From Elusimicrobiota bacterium (GTDB lineage Bacteria > Elusimicrobiota > Elusimicrobia > UBA1565): a DNA stretch of 33,577 bases. Below the pieces are notes generated by a model. It was given only the letters and a program-made list of their open reading frames with translations. It searched no databases and was not told where the DNA came from. This document shows positions 1 through 8,733 of the stretch, one piece after another (within the stretch, counting starts at the first letter, position 1; every line of letters starts with the position of its first letter). The stretch covers positions 68,394-101,970 of the forward strand of contig DMEZ01000071.1 of the NCBI GenBank assembly GCA_003450735.1, read 5' to 3'. The position numbers and the translations under genes were made by a program.

Positions 1-420
1 GCCCAGGAAGAAGCCGTTGAGGCCCGCAGCCAGCGCGGCGGCGGCCGCGGCGGCGGGGAGACGGTGCCAGCTCCAGGCCAGGGCCGCGGCTCCGCCCGCG
101 GCGAGCAGGGTGTGGGCGACCACCCAGCCATGGAGATAGCCGTCGAAGCCCGAGGGGAGGGCGAGCAGCCAGGAGAGGGGGTAGAGCGTCCCGGTGAGCG
201 GGTCCGCCAGGTGGGGGAAGCCCATCGCGCGGAGCGGGTTCCAGAGGGCCCAGCCCGGCTCGGAGGCCATCGCGCGCAGGAGGCTCCAGTTCGGATAGGC
301 GACGGTCATGAGGCCGCCGTCGACGGGGATGAGGCCCTGAAGGAGGAGACGGCGCCAGGCCAGGAGGAGCGCCAGGAGCGGCAGGCTGATGAGGAGGGCG
401 AGGCGCCGGCGGGAGCTCAT
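1..420 (-). CDS. YfhO-like polytopic membrane protein, 3' part cut by window edge
   Basis: Only the first 140 codons are present; the gene runs off the left edge. The protein starts with a basic stretch (MSSRRR) and a hydrophobic segment, then a first extracytoplasmic loop with the features of YfhO/GT-C type proteins: a V-D-G-G acidic turn, a WNP motif and G-x-P-x-LADP-x-TG-x-LYPLS. A second hydrophobic region rich in Ala follows. In YfhO-type proteins this loop precedes many membrane helices, and the family is linked to lipid-carrier-dependent glycosylation or envelope polymer modification. The start at 420 lies 8 nt after an extended -10 element; an in-frame ATG at 438 overlaps that element and was not chosen. 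It diverges from the fructokinase gene. The family call rests on the loop motif only; the exact role is unknown. Confidence 0.6.
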   Translation of the reverse strand, partial: MSSRRRLALLISLPLLALLLAWRRLLLQGLIPVDGGLMTVAYPNWSLLRAMASEPGWALWNPLRAMGFPHLADPLTGTLYPLSWLLALPSGFDGYLHGWVVAHTLLAAGGAAALAWSWHRLPAAAAAAALAAGLNGFFLG

Positions 421-428
421 GAGGGTAT

Positions 429-437
429 ACTTTATCA
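429..437 (-). promoter_or_regulatory. Extended -10 element of the YfhO-like gene
   Basis: Reading the minus strand, TG-A-TAAAGT ends 8 nt before the ATG at 420. The same nine bases, with the same 8-nt gap, precede the GT4 glycosyltransferase gene at 25172. Predicted transcription would start about 2 nt before the start codon. No convincing -35 was seen. Confidence 0.5.
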
Positions 438-473
438 TTGTGAGGCTCCGCTCCGCGCCGTTCTCCGCATTGC

Positions 474-479
474 TATACT
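474..479 (+). promoter_or_regulatory. -10 element of the glycan operon (leaderless type)
   Basis: TATACT is followed by exactly 6 nt and then the ATG at 486, so the first base of the start codon falls at the expected +1. There is no room for a Shine-Dalgarno sequence. No TTGACA-like -35 is visible at the usual distance. This would be the main promoter for the operon running to 13290. Confidence 0.6.
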
Positions 480-485
480 AGCGCC

Positions 486-1379
486 ATGGAACGCCGGTAT
501 CGGCTCGGGATCGACCTCGGCGGCACGAAGATCGAGGGCATCGCTCTGGATCCCGAAGGCCGGGAGGTCTTCCGGAAGCGGACCCCCACCGAGCGCCAGA
601 AGGGCTACACCCACATCCTCGAGAACATCCGGAGGCTTTACCGCGACCTGGTCCTCTCCATCCGGAACCGGACGCACACTCTCGGGATGGGCACGCCCGG
701 GGCGATCTCTCCCAGGACAGGGCGACTCAAGAACTCGAACACCGTGTGCATGAACGGGAAGCCGTTCAAGGCGGATATCGAGGAGCTTTTGGGCCGGACG
801 CTCGAGATCCAGAACGACGCCAACTGCTTCGCCATGGCCGAGGCGCTCCACGGGGCCGGCCGGGGCCGGCGGATGGTGTTCGGCGTGATCATGGGCACCG
901 GCTGCGGGGGAGGGCTGGTGCTGGACGGCCGGGTCTGGACGGGCAGGCAGGCGATCGGCGGGGAATGGGGCCACATGGCCATCGACCCGCGCGGGCCGGA
1001 ATGCTACTGCGGAGCGAGGGGCTGCGTCGAGACCTTCATCAGCGGCGGAGGGCTGGAACGGCGCTTCGAGCGCGAGCACGGCGTGCGCAGGACGCTCAAG
1101 GACATCTGCGCGGCCCATGCCCGCGGCGACCCGGCGGCCGGGAGGTTCATGAAGCGCTTTTTCGCGGATTTCGGTCTCTGCATGGCCAACCTGATCAACG
1201 TCCTGGACCCGGACATCGTGGTGCTCGGAGGCGGGGTCTCCAACATCGACCTGCTCTACACCGAGGGCGTCCGCGAAGCCGGACGCAGGGTCTTCAACGA
1301 CAGGCTCGAGACCCCCATCGTCAAGCACCGGCTCGGAGACTCCGCCGGGGTGCTCGGCGCGGCGCTCATCGGCGTCTGA
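486..1379 (+). CDS. mak: ROK-family fructokinase (Mak-like)
   Basis: Cytoplasmic sugar kinase of 297 residues, the usual ROK length. The N-terminal phosphate-binding motif LGIDLGGTK is at residues 7-15, and the catalytic Asp is D111 in NDANC. The ROK zinc site is complete: H163 after GEWG, then C173, C175 and C180 in C-Y-C-G-x-x-GC, followed by ETFISG. The segments GMGTPGAISP, GTGCGGG, ETFISG and LDPDIVVLGGGVSN resemble E. coli Mak, which phosphorylates fructose (and more weakly mannose or glucose) with ATP. It is the first gene of the operon, with a -10 box 6 nt before its ATG. Together with the AGE isomerase downstream it would make fructose-6-phosphate from mannose-derived fructose. The ROK assignment is firm; the fructose preference is by resemblance. 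Confidence 0.85.
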   Translation: MERRYRLGIDLGGTKIEGIALDPEGREVFRKRTPTERQKGYTHILENIRRLYRDLVLSIRNRTHTLGMGTPGAISPRTGRLKNSNTVCMNGKPFKADIEELLGRTLEIQNDANCFAMAEALHGAGRGRRMVFGVIMGTGCGGGLVLDGRVWTGRQAIGGEWGHMAIDPRGPECYCGARGCVETFISGGGLERRFEREHGVRRTLKDICAAHARGDPAAGRFMKRFFADFGLCMANLINVLDPDIVVLGGGVSNIDLLYTEGVREAGRRVFNDRLETPIVKHRLGDSAGVLGAALIGV

Positions 1380-1420
1380 GGAATTGACGCGCGGGGCCGA
1401 TAATGGGAAAATCGACGACG

Positions 1421-2224
1421 ATGCCGAGGCTGTGCGCGTCCCTGGCCGCTCTGCTGCTCCTGCCGCCCTTCTCGAGCGCGGCCGTCTCCCCCGAGCCGGC
1501 TCCGGACATCGCCGCGGCGGGGCCCGTGAAGCCGGAGGGCGAGCCGGGCCTGCTCCTGCTCCGGGCCGTCGAACCCTCGGCGGAATATTCGATCAAGCTG
1601 GTCAACGTCATCCACGTGCTTCCGGCCGCCTACGAGCTCCGCGCGGTGCTGGCCCGGACCGTCCTGGGGAAGAACCGCGCCACGCTCCCGGAGATCATGG
1701 CCGCCGTGCCCGAGGCCATGGCGGGGATGAACGCGAGCTTCTTCTCCTTGGAGGACGGCAAGCTCGTGGGCTTCTTCATGGAGGGCGGCAGGATCGCCGA
1801 GCATCACCCGCACCCCTCCATGGACCGGATCTTCTTCTCGCGCGCCGACGGGACGGCGGGGATCGCCGCCGGCACGCGGATCGATCCGCAGGGAGTCCTC
1901 TCCGCCGTATCCGGGAAATCCGCTTGGGACGAGCAGAGCGCCTCCGCCCGGACGGCCTTGTGCATCGATGAGGGCGGGCACGTCAAGCTGGTGAGCGCCT
2001 ACCCGGTGCGCGATCTCTCCAGGATGACGGAATACCTCACCCGGCGGGAAGCCTGCGCCGCCGTCGTACACCTCGACGGCGGGGGCTCGGCCCAGGCCTT
2101 CGTCCGGGGCAAGCTCTCCGTCGGCTGGGAGAGGGGCCGCGGCTGCGAACGCTCCGTCCTCGAATCCCCGAGCGAATGCTTCCGCCCCGTGCCGGCGTTC
2201 ATCCTCGCGGTCCCGAGGACCTGA
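1421..2224 (+). CDS. Exported phosphodiester glycosidase, NAGPA-domain protein
   Basis: A 267-residue protein with a cleavable signal peptide (basic start, LAALLLLPPFSSA). The body has hallmarks of the phosphodiester glycosidase (NAGPA/DUF2233) fold: GMNASFF near the N-terminal third, an acidic cluster, and VHLDGGGSAQAFV near the end, the conserved LDGGGS motif. The eukaryotic relative removes GlcNAc from GlcNAc-phospho-mannose and exposes mannose-6-phosphate; bacterial relatives cleave sugar-phosphate diesters in envelope or foreign glycans. The start at 1421 gives a clean signal peptide; an in-frame ATG at 1403 adds six residues. A GATAAT at 1399-1404 could be a weak internal promoter. It lies 41 nt after the kinase and 4 nt before the next gene. 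Sitting beside an alpha-mannosidase, phosphomannose glycans are a plausible substrate, but this is inference. Confidence 0.75.
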   Translation: MPRLCASLAALLLLPPFSSAAVSPEPAPDIAAAGPVKPEGEPGLLLLRAVEPSAEYSIKLVNVIHVLPAAYELRAVLARTVLGKNRATLPEIMAAVPEAMAGMNASFFSLEDGKLVGFFMEGGRIAEHHPHPSMDRIFFSRADGTAGIAAGTRIDPQGVLSAVSGKSAWDEQSASARTALCIDEGGHVKLVSAYPVRDLSRMTEYLTRREACAAVVHLDGGGSAQAFVRGKLSVGWERGRGCERSVLESPSECFRPVPAFILAVPRT

Positions 2225-2228
2225 GGGC

Positions 2229-3482
2229 ATGAGAGCCGCCCTGCTCGGCGCGCTCCTGAGCGCCCTCCCCTGCGCCGCCTCCGAGCCGCCGGTCGAACTG
2301 CGCGGAGTCTGGCTCACCAGCGTCGACAGCTCGGTGCTCGAGGGCAGGAAGAGCATCGCCGAGGCGATGGAGTTCCTGGAGCAGCACCACTTCAACGCCG
2401 TCTTCGTCGTGGTCTGGAACAGCGCGTACACGCTCTACCCCAGCCGCGTGATGGAGCGGCGCTTCGGGACGGCCATCCATCCCCGCTTCGCCGGCCGGGA
2501 CCCGCTCGCCGACGTCGTGGCCGAGGCGCACGCGCGCGGCATCGCGGTCATCGCCTGGTTCGAGTACGGGATGGCCGCGTCCTACCGTGCCGGCGGCGGC
2601 CCGATCCTCAAGAAGAACCCCTCCTGGGCGGAGCGGGACTCCTCGGGGAAGCTGTTGACGAAGAACGGCTTCGAATGGCTCAACGGCTTCCATCCCGAGG
2701 TGCAGGACTTCCTCCTCTCCCTGGTCTCGGAGGTCGCCGAGAACTACGGCGTGGACGGGATCCAGGGAGACGATCGCCTCCCGGCCCAGCCGGTCGAGGG
2801 CGGCTACTCGGCCTACACGGCCGGCCTCTGGGCGGCGGAGCACGGCGGCGCCCAGCCTCCGAAGGAGCCCCGCGACCCCGCCTGGATGCGCTGGCGCGCC
2901 GACCGGCTCACGCGCTACGCGCAGGCCTTGTCCGCCGGAGCCAAGAAGTCGAGGCCCGGCCTGGTGGTCTCCTGGTCTCCGGGGCCCTATCCCTGGTGCT
3001 ACGAGGAGTACCTGCAGGACTGGCCCGCCTGGATGAAGAACAACTCAGGCGACATCGTGCACCCCCAGCTCTATCGGCGCTCCTTCGAGGCCTACAAGGA
3101 GGTCCTGAGCTCCCAGCTCTCCGGAGCGGCCGGCTCGGCGGCGGGCCGGATGTACCCGGGGATGCTCATCAGCCTCGGGAGCTGGCAGGCTCCCGAGAAG
3201 GACATCGTCCGCGCGGTCCAGCTCAACCGGGAGCGCGGCCTCGGCGGGGAGGTCTTCTTCTTCTTCGAGGGTCTGCGCAGGGAGGGGGGGAAGCTCGCCC
3301 AGGCCCTGCTCGCGGGGCCCTACGCCGAGCGCGCGGCGCTCCCCGCGCCGTTCATCCGGAGGACGCAGCCCGACGCGGCTTCTCCGGCGAAGCTCCGGGG
3401 AAGAGCTCCCGGCCCCTCGGCCTTCGACGAGCTGTTGAAAGTGCATGCCGGGACGAAGGATGGCCTGCTCCCGCCCCTCTGA
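2229..3482 (+). CDS. Exported glycoside-hydrolase-like protein, GHL10 family
   Basis: A 417-residue protein with a signal peptide ending near ALPCAAS. The mature part opens with VELRGVWLTSVDSSVL, the typical first strand of the GHL10 (YngK/DUF187) TIM barrel. It continues with FNAVFVVVWN, HARGIAVIAWFEYGM and GVDGIQGDDR, matching barrel strands with acidic residues at their ends, then IVHPQLYRR and GMLISLG. GHL10 proteins are predicted glycosidases acting on cell-wall or extracellular polysaccharides; few have been tested. The proline-rich tail (about the last 60 residues) lies outside the barrel. The gene starts 4 nt after its neighbour and overlaps the next gene by about 20 nt. The substrate is unknown. 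Confidence 0.75.
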   Translation: MRAALLGALLSALPCAASEPPVELRGVWLTSVDSSVLEGRKSIAEAMEFLEQHHFNAVFVVVWNSAYTLYPSRVMERRFGTAIHPRFAGRDPLADVVAEAHARGIAVIAWFEYGMAASYRAGGGPILKKNPSWAERDSSGKLLTKNGFEWLNGFHPEVQDFLLSLVSEVAENYGVDGIQGDDRLPAQPVEGGYSAYTAGLWAAEHGGAQPPKEPRDPAWMRWRADRLTRYAQALSAGAKKSRPGLVVSWSPGPYPWCYEEYLQDWPAWMKNNSGDIVHPQLYRRSFEAYKEVLSSQLSGAAGSAAGRMYPGMLISLGSWQAPEKDIVRAVQLNRERGLGGEVFFFFEGLRREGGKLAQALLAGPYAERAALPAPFIRRTQPDAASPAKLRGRAPGPSAFDELLKVHAGTKDGLLPPL

Positions 3483-5307
3483 GCTGGCCCTCCTGCTCGC
3501 GCTCGCCGCGCTCCCCTGCGCCGCCGAAGAGACGATGAGAGCCGACGTGCTCGTCATCGGCGGAGGCACGGGCGGCGTCGCCGCCGGCATCCAGAGCGCG
3601 CGCCTCGGCGCGCAGACCCTCGTCGCCGAGCCCACGCTCTGGCTGGGCGGGATGCTCTCCGCGGCCGGCGTCTCCGCCGCCGACGGGAACCACCGCCTGC
3701 CTTCGGGCCTGTGGAAGGAGTTCCGCGACCGGGTGTACCAGGTCTACGGCGGCTCGCGGGCCGTGGCCACCGGCTGGGTGAGCAACACCCACTTCGAGCC
3801 CCGCGCGGCCGACCGCATCCTCAAGTCCATGGCGGCGGAGCCGCCCGCCCTGCGCGTCCTGTTCCGGCACCGCTTCCTCAAGACGCTCAAGCGCGGACGC
3901 AGGGTCGAAGGGGCCCTCTTCCTGGACGAGGCGACCGGCCGGCAGGTCGCCGTCCGGGCAGACTCGACCGTCGACGCGACCGAGCTCGGCGACGTCCTGG
4001 CGGACGCCGGCGCCGCCTACGACCTGGGGCTGGAGGCGGATGCGGTCTCCGGGGAGAGCGCCGGCGTCCAGGAGTCCAGCCCGATGGTCCAGGACCTGAC
4101 TTACGCGGCCATCCTCAAGGATTACGGCCCGGGCTCGGATCGGACACTGCCCGTCCCGGAGGGCTACGACCCCGAGGAGTTCGACTGCGCCTGCTCCGAC
4201 CGCTGCCGGGACAAGACCCGGGACCCGCCGGACGTGGACTGCCGCAAGATGCTGGACTACGCGAAGCTGCCGCGCGGAAAGTATCTCATCAATTGGCCGC
4301 GCTACGGCAACGACATCTACCTCGAGATCGTGGAGAAGAGCGAGGAGGAGCGGCGTTCGGCGCTGAAGGCGGCCAAGCTCCAGACCCTGCGCTTCGTCTA
4401 TTTCATCCAGCGGGAGCTGGGGTTCAAGAATCTCGGGCTCGCCGACGACGAGTTCCCGACCGACGACCGCCTGCCCCTCCTCCCGTACCATCGGGAAGGC
4501 CGCAGGGTGCGGGGCCTGGCCCGGCTGAGGACGCGCGATATCGCCGAGCCTTACGCGCAGGAGGAGCCCCTCTACCGGACCGGCGCGGCCGTCGGCGACT
4601 ATCCCATCGACCACCATCACCGCAAGAACCCCCGCCTCGCGCGGAGCCTGCGCTTCCAGCCCATCCCGTCCTTCAGCGTGCCGCTCGGCGCGCTCATCCC
4701 GGTGAAGGTCGACGGCCTCGTCGCCGCCGAGAAGGGGATCTCCGTGACCAGCGTCGTGAACGGCACCACCCGCCTCCAGCCTTGCGTCCTCCTGACGGGG
4801 CAAGCCGCGGGGGCCCTGGCCGCCCTCTCGGCCAGGCGGAAGCTCGAGCCGCGGGCCGTGAAGGTGCGCGACGTGCAGGCGGCGCTGCTCGACGAGGGGG
4901 CCTTCCTCCTGCCCTACCTCGACGTGCCCCCGGAGCATCCCCAGTTCCGCGCGGTGCAGAAGGTCGGGGCGGCCGGCATCCTCAAGGGGGAGGGCGTCCC
5001 TTATCAGTGGGCGAACCAGACCTGGTTTTATCCGGACGCCCCGGCGAAGAGCGAGGAGTTCCTCCAGGGGCTGCGCGAGTTCCAGGGCGGGGCGGCGCTG
5101 TCCGCCGCCGGCCCGGAGCTGCGGGTCTTCGACGCCTTGCGGCTCCTCTCGGCTCCCCCGGACCCCCGCCCGCTCTGGGCTTCCCTGAAGCTCAAGGACT
5201 ATGACGCACAGCGCCTGATCACCCGGGCGGAGCTGGCGGCGCTGACGGACGCCCTCCTGCGCCCCTTCGAACGCCGGGGCGTGGACCATCATGGCCGCTG
5301 GAACTGA
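3460..5307 (+). CDS. Exported FAD-dependent oxidoreductase with SLH-like C-terminal segment
   Basis: A 615-residue protein (start at 3460) with signal peptide LALLLALAALPCAAEE. It is followed directly by a Rossmann FAD-binding motif (ADVLVIGGGTGGVAAG) and a matching C-terminal FAD segment (VVNGTTRLQPCVLLTGQAAGA). This layout fits the FAD_oxidored family often annotated 'xanthan lyase-like' and found in polysaccharide-use loci. Two oddities stand out. A cysteine cluster DCACSDRC followed by a fifth Cys lies near residues 240-260. A C-terminal stretch, AVQKVGAAGILKG then FYPDAPA, resembles one S-layer-homology repeat. An upstream in-frame ATG at 3445 is possible; 3460 was preferred because AAGG lies just before it and the signal peptide is compact. 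Substrate is unknown; oxidation of a sugar or sugar acid outside the cytoplasm is likely. Confidence 0.75.
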   Translation: MACSRPSELALLLALAALPCAAEETMRADVLVIGGGTGGVAAGIQSARLGAQTLVAEPTLWLGGMLSAAGVSAADGNHRLPSGLWKEFRDRVYQVYGGSRAVATGWVSNTHFEPRAADRILKSMAAEPPALRVLFRHRFLKTLKRGRRVEGALFLDEATGRQVAVRADSTVDATELGDVLADAGAAYDLGLEADAVSGESAGVQESSPMVQDLTYAAILKDYGPGSDRTLPVPEGYDPEEFDCACSDRCRDKTRDPPDVDCRKMLDYAKLPRGKYLINWPRYGNDIYLEIVEKSEEERRSALKAAKLQTLRFVYFIQRELGFKNLGLADDEFPTDDRLPLLPYHREGRRVRGLARLRTRDIAEPYAQEEPLYRTGAAVGDYPIDHHHRKNPRLARSLRFQPIPSFSVPLGALIPVKVDGLVAAEKGISVTSVVNGTTRLQPCVLLTGQAAGALAALSARRKLEPRAVKVRDVQAALLDEGAFLLPYLDVPPEHPQFRAVQKVGAAGILKGEGVPYQWANQTWFYPDAPAKSEEFLQGLREFQGGAALSAAGPELRVFDALRLLSAPPDPRPLWASLKLKDYDAQRLITRAELAALTDALLRPFERRGVDHHGRWN

Positions 5308-7831
5308 CCTCGGCTTCGTGGTCTCCCACACGCACTGGGACCGGGCCTGGTACCTGCCCTTCGAATCCTGCCGCCATCGCCTCATCGGCTTCCTCGACGA
5401 GCTGCTGGACATCCTCGAAGGGGACCGCGGATTCCGCTCCTTCATGCTGGACGGACAGAGCGTGGTGCTCGAGGATTACCTCGCCATCCGGCCGGAGAAC
5501 GGCCGGCGCATCCGGGCTCTCGTGCGCGCGGGGCGGCTCTTCATCGGACCTTGGTACACCCTGCCGGACCTCTTCCTGTCGGGAGGCGAAGCCGTGGTCC
5601 GCAACCTCCAGCTCGGGCGCGCGGGCTGCGCCCCCTTCGGCGGAGCCATGCCGGTCGGCTACGTCCCCGACCCCTTCGGCCACTTCGCCCAGATGCCCCA
5701 GGTCCTGCGCGGCTTCGGCCTCGACTCCTACGTCTTCATGCGGGGGATGGATGCCGCCACCGTGAAGAGGCTGGGCTCGATCTTCGATTGGCGCTCTCCC
5801 GACGGCTCCAGCGTCCTGGCCGTCAACCTGCCTTCGGGCTACCTGGCCCTCGGCGCCCTCGGACACCCCGCCCCCTTCGGCCGCTTCGATGGACGCAAGC
5901 CCACCGCGGCGGAGGCCCTGGCCCGCGTGAAGGAGACCCTCGAGACGCTGCGCGCGCGCCAGAGCGGGAGGAGCTTCCTCCTGCTCAACGGCTGCGACCA
6001 CATGCCCGCCCAGCCCGAACTGCCGGTCCTGCTGCGGAAGCTCAACAGGCGGCTCAAGAGCGTGCGCCTGATCCACGCGTCCCTGCCGGACTTCATGAAG
6101 AGCCGCCCCGCGCCGCGCGGGACATTCACCGGCGACCTCATCGGGAACGCCGACCATCCCATCCTCCTGGGCGTCTATTCGAGCCGGATGGTCTTGAAGC
6201 GGCTCAACCATCGGGCCCAGAGCGCCCTCCAGCGCCAGGCCGAGCCGCTCTGCGCGGCTTTCGGCGGCGGCGCCCTGCTCGAGCACGCCTGGAAGACCCT
6301 GCTCAAGTGCCACGCCCATGACGACCTCTGCGGCTGCAGCGCGGACCCGGTCCACGCGGAGGACGAGGTCCGGTTCCTGCGGGTGGAGGAGACGGCGGAC
6401 GCCTTGGTCGCGGAGAACCTGGAGCGCATGAAGCTGAGGGGCCTGCGCGCCGCCCGAGGAGGCGGCGCCGAGCTCTTCGTGTTCAATCCTCACCCGTTTG
6501 GCCGCCGCTCACGGGTCGAGGCCGAAGTGCTGTTCCCCGCCGGGCGGGAGGGCGCGCCGCTGCGAGCCCTGAGCGTGAGCGACGAGCGGGGGCGGCCCCT
6601 GCCCGCGCGGATGCTCTTTGCCGAGGCCGGGGTCGTCCGCTCGGCCTTCCTCGAGACCACCTGGGGGCGCCGCTACCGCTTCGCGCTGGAGCTGGACATT
6701 CCGCCGACGGGCTACCGGATCCTCAGCGTCCGCGAAGGCCGCTCTCCCTGGCGGCCCGCTCCGCCGAGCCGGCTGGAGAAAGCGAGGGTCGAGGAGCTCC
6801 TCTCCTTCGAGTATGAGATGGACGGGGGGGACACCTATTCCTTCGGACCCCTGCCTTTCGGCCCCTGGCGCGCCCGGCTGCTCCGCGCTTCCCCGGGCCC
6901 CGAGGCCCTCCGGCTGGAATACGCGCTGAAGGTCCCCGCCAGGCTGGACCGGCGCAGGATGGCGCCCGCGGGCTCGACGACCCTTCGGCTGAGCGTGGAC
7001 GCGCGCCAGGAAGGGCGGACGCTCGCCCTGCGCATCCGCTGCGAGAACACCGCCCGGGACGGCCGCCTGCGCGCCCTCCTGCGCACGGGCCTGCGCAGCG
7101 GCCGAGCGGTCGCCGACGCGCCCTTCATGCTCTCTGAGCGGACGCGCCCGGCGCCCTCGAAGCCGTCGAAGTCCCCCTATCCAGGCGAGCGGGAGTACCC
7201 GACCCAGCACCAGGGGGACTTCCTCATCCTGGAGGAGGGGGGGCTGCGCGCCTTCATCGCGAACCGGGGCAACCCCGAGTACGAGCTCGGGGAGGACGGC
7301 GTCCGGGTGACCCTGCATCGGGCGGTCGGCTGGCTGTCCGTGGCCGGCGGCGGCATCCGGGACTGCCAGGCGGGCCCCTCCATCCCCGTCCCCGGAGCGC
7401 AGTGCCAGCGCGTCCTGGAGCATGACCTGGGGATCGGAATCGGGCGCATGTCCCGTGCGGAGGCCGTCCGGGAGGCCCTCGCCTTCAGCCACCCCGCCCG
7501 GGCCCGGGAGCTGCCGCGGCTGCCCTACGCTCCTAAGAGCGGCCCCGTGCCCAGGAGCGCGAGCTTCCTGGAAGTCCGCAACCCCGCCATCGCGCTCTCC
7601 GCTCTGCGCCCGGCCGGGTCGGGCTATGCCCTGCGCCTCTACAACCTGACGGGGACGTCCCAGACGACGGAGCTCGTCCTAGGCCTGCCCGCCTCGCGCT
7701 GGTGCCCCTGCGGGCTGGACGAGCGCTGGGACGAACGCTCGGCGAAGCCATTGCGAGGGCCTTTGCGCGTCGATTTCGAGCCTTACCAGATCCGTACCTT
7801 GCTGTTCTCCAAGGAGGCCCGCTCTCGATGA
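5291..7831 (+). CDS. Alpha-mannosidase, glycoside hydrolase family 38
   Basis: An 846-residue protein with the GH38 signature set. HTHWDRAW (residues 13-20) supplies zinc ligands H15 and D17. GYVPDPFGHFAQMPQ carries the catalytic nucleophile D127. NGCDHMPAQPEL forms part of the sugar site. HAHDDLCGCS around H343 supplies the last zinc ligand. The long beta-rich C-terminal half is normal for the family. GH38 enzymes cleave terminal alpha-mannose, or mannosylglycerate in MngB-type members, with retention. No signal peptide is present, so it should act in the cytoplasm on imported mannosides. It overlaps the preceding gene by 17 nt and shares ATGA with the next. It is the best evidence that the operon handles mannose-containing glycans. 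No strong ribosome binding site precedes the start. Confidence 0.92.
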   Translation: MAAGTDLGFVVSHTHWDRAWYLPFESCRHRLIGFLDELLDILEGDRGFRSFMLDGQSVVLEDYLAIRPENGRRIRALVRAGRLFIGPWYTLPDLFLSGGEAVVRNLQLGRAGCAPFGGAMPVGYVPDPFGHFAQMPQVLRGFGLDSYVFMRGMDAATVKRLGSIFDWRSPDGSSVLAVNLPSGYLALGALGHPAPFGRFDGRKPTAAEALARVKETLETLRARQSGRSFLLLNGCDHMPAQPELPVLLRKLNRRLKSVRLIHASLPDFMKSRPAPRGTFTGDLIGNADHPILLGVYSSRMVLKRLNHRAQSALQRQAEPLCAAFGGGALLEHAWKTLLKCHAHDDLCGCSADPVHAEDEVRFLRVEETADALVAENLERMKLRGLRAARGGGAELFVFNPHPFGRRSRVEAEVLFPAGREGAPLRALSVSDERGRPLPARMLFAEAGVVRSAFLETTWGRRYRFALELDIPPTGYRILSVREGRSPWRPAPPSRLEKARVEELLSFEYEMDGGDTYSFGPLPFGPWRARLLRASPGPEALRLEYALKVPARLDRRRMAPAGSTTLRLSVDARQEGRTLALRIRCENTARDGRLRALLRTGLRSGRAVADAPFMLSERTRPAPSKPSKSPYPGEREYPTQHQGDFLILEEGGLRAFIANRGNPEYELGEDGVRVTLHRAVGWLSVAGGGIRDCQAGPSIPVPGAQCQRVLEHDLGIGIGRMSRAEAVREALAFSHPARARELPRLPYAPKSGPVPRSASFLEVRNPAIALSALRPAGSGYALRLYNLTGTSQTTELVLGLPASRWCPCGLDERWDERSAKPLRGPLRVDFEPYQIRTLLFSKEARSR

Positions 7832-8733
7832 GGATCACCGGCACGTTCCTGGATGAGATCACCCACGACATCCCGTCCCAGAACTGGGGGCCGGTGGAGT
7901 GGGCGGAGGATTTCGACGCCATGAAGGCGGTCGGCATCGACACCGTCATCCTCATCCGGGCCGGCTACAAGGACCTGGCGGCCTTCGACTCGAAGGTGCT
8001 CAGGGAGCGGATGGGAGCCTTGCCGGTGCGCGAGGACCTCGTGGATATGTTCCTCGCTCAGGCCGAGCGCTGCGGCATGGACTTCTATTTCGGCACCTAC
8101 GATTCCGGCCGGTTCTGGACCGGGGGCGACTACGCCGGTGAGGCGGAGCTCAACAAGGCCTTCTGCGAGGAGGCCGCCCGACGCTACGGCGGCCGGCGCG
8201 CGTTCAAGGGCTGGTACATCAGCCACGAGATCAACGCGTATGACGAAGGGATGATGCGGGTCTATGAGGACCTCTCCCGGCATCTGCGGAGCCTCAAGCA
8301 GGCGCCGATCCTCATCTCACCCTATATCAAGGGCGTCAAGCAGTTCGGGGAAGGGGCCGTCTCGTTCGAGACGCACGTGGCTGGATGGGAGACGGTGTGC
8401 GCCCGGCTCGAAGGCCAAGTCGATATCCTGGCGTTCCAGGACGGCCACGTCGCCCTGCGCGAACTCCCGCGCTACCTCGCCGCCCACCGAGAGATCGCCG
8501 CCAAGCACGGCATCCGCTGCTGGAGCAACGTGGAGTGCTTCGACCGCGACATGCCCATCAAGTTCCCGCCCATCGATTTCCGCAAGCTCCGCTACAAGCT
8601 CGAGCGCGCCGAGGGGGCGAAGGCCGAGAAGGTCATCACCTTCGAGTTCTCGCACTTCATGAGCCCGAACTCCGCCTACCCCGCGGCCCGCGCGCTCCAC
8701 CGCCGCTACCGTGAATGGCTGGGTTTGCCATGA
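7828..8733 (+). CDS. DUF4434 TIM-barrel protein, putative glycosidase-like enzyme
   Basis: A 301-residue cytoplasmic protein (no signal peptide). The start at 7828 is set by a four-base ATGA overlap with the mannosidase and by AAGGAGG at 7811-7817. The N-terminus (ITGTFLDEITHDIP, then WAEDFDAMKAVGIDTVIL) matches the DUF4434 family, whose members are predicted (beta/alpha)8 barrels related to glycoside hydrolases. Candidate active-site acids include the Glu in GWYISHEIN, the Glu-Cys of NVECFDRD and the Glu of VITFEFSHFM, all at predicted strand ends. Its place between a GH38 mannosidase and an AGE epimerase suggests a role in the same sugar route. No activity can be assigned from sequence alone. 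Confidence 0.7.
   Translation: MRITGTFLDEITHDIPSQNWGPVEWAEDFDAMKAVGIDTVILIRAGYKDLAAFDSKVLRERMGALPVREDLVDMFLAQAERCGMDFYFGTYDSGRFWTGGDYAGEAELNKAFCEEAARRYGGRRAFKGWYISHEINAYDEGMMRVYEDLSRHLRSLKQAPILISPYIKGVKQFGEGAVSFETHVAGWETVCARLEGQVDILAFQDGHVALRELPRYLAAHREIAAKHGIRCWSNVECFDRDMPIKFPPIDFRKLRYKLERAEGAKAEKVITFEFSHFMSPNSAYPAARALHRRYREWLGLP

Noticed and set aside
1384..1404. TTGACG and GATAAT as a -35/-10 pair before the NAGPA gene
   Set aside because: They are only 9 nt apart, too close for a sigma-70 promoter. The GATAAT alone remains a weak possibility.
3352..5445. Long minus-strand open frame opposite the FAD oxidoreductase gene
   Set aside because: Its translation is Arg/Gly/Ala/Leu-rich without motifs. 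High-GC genes open long shadow frames, and the plus strand has clear FAD-binding motifs and a signal peptide.
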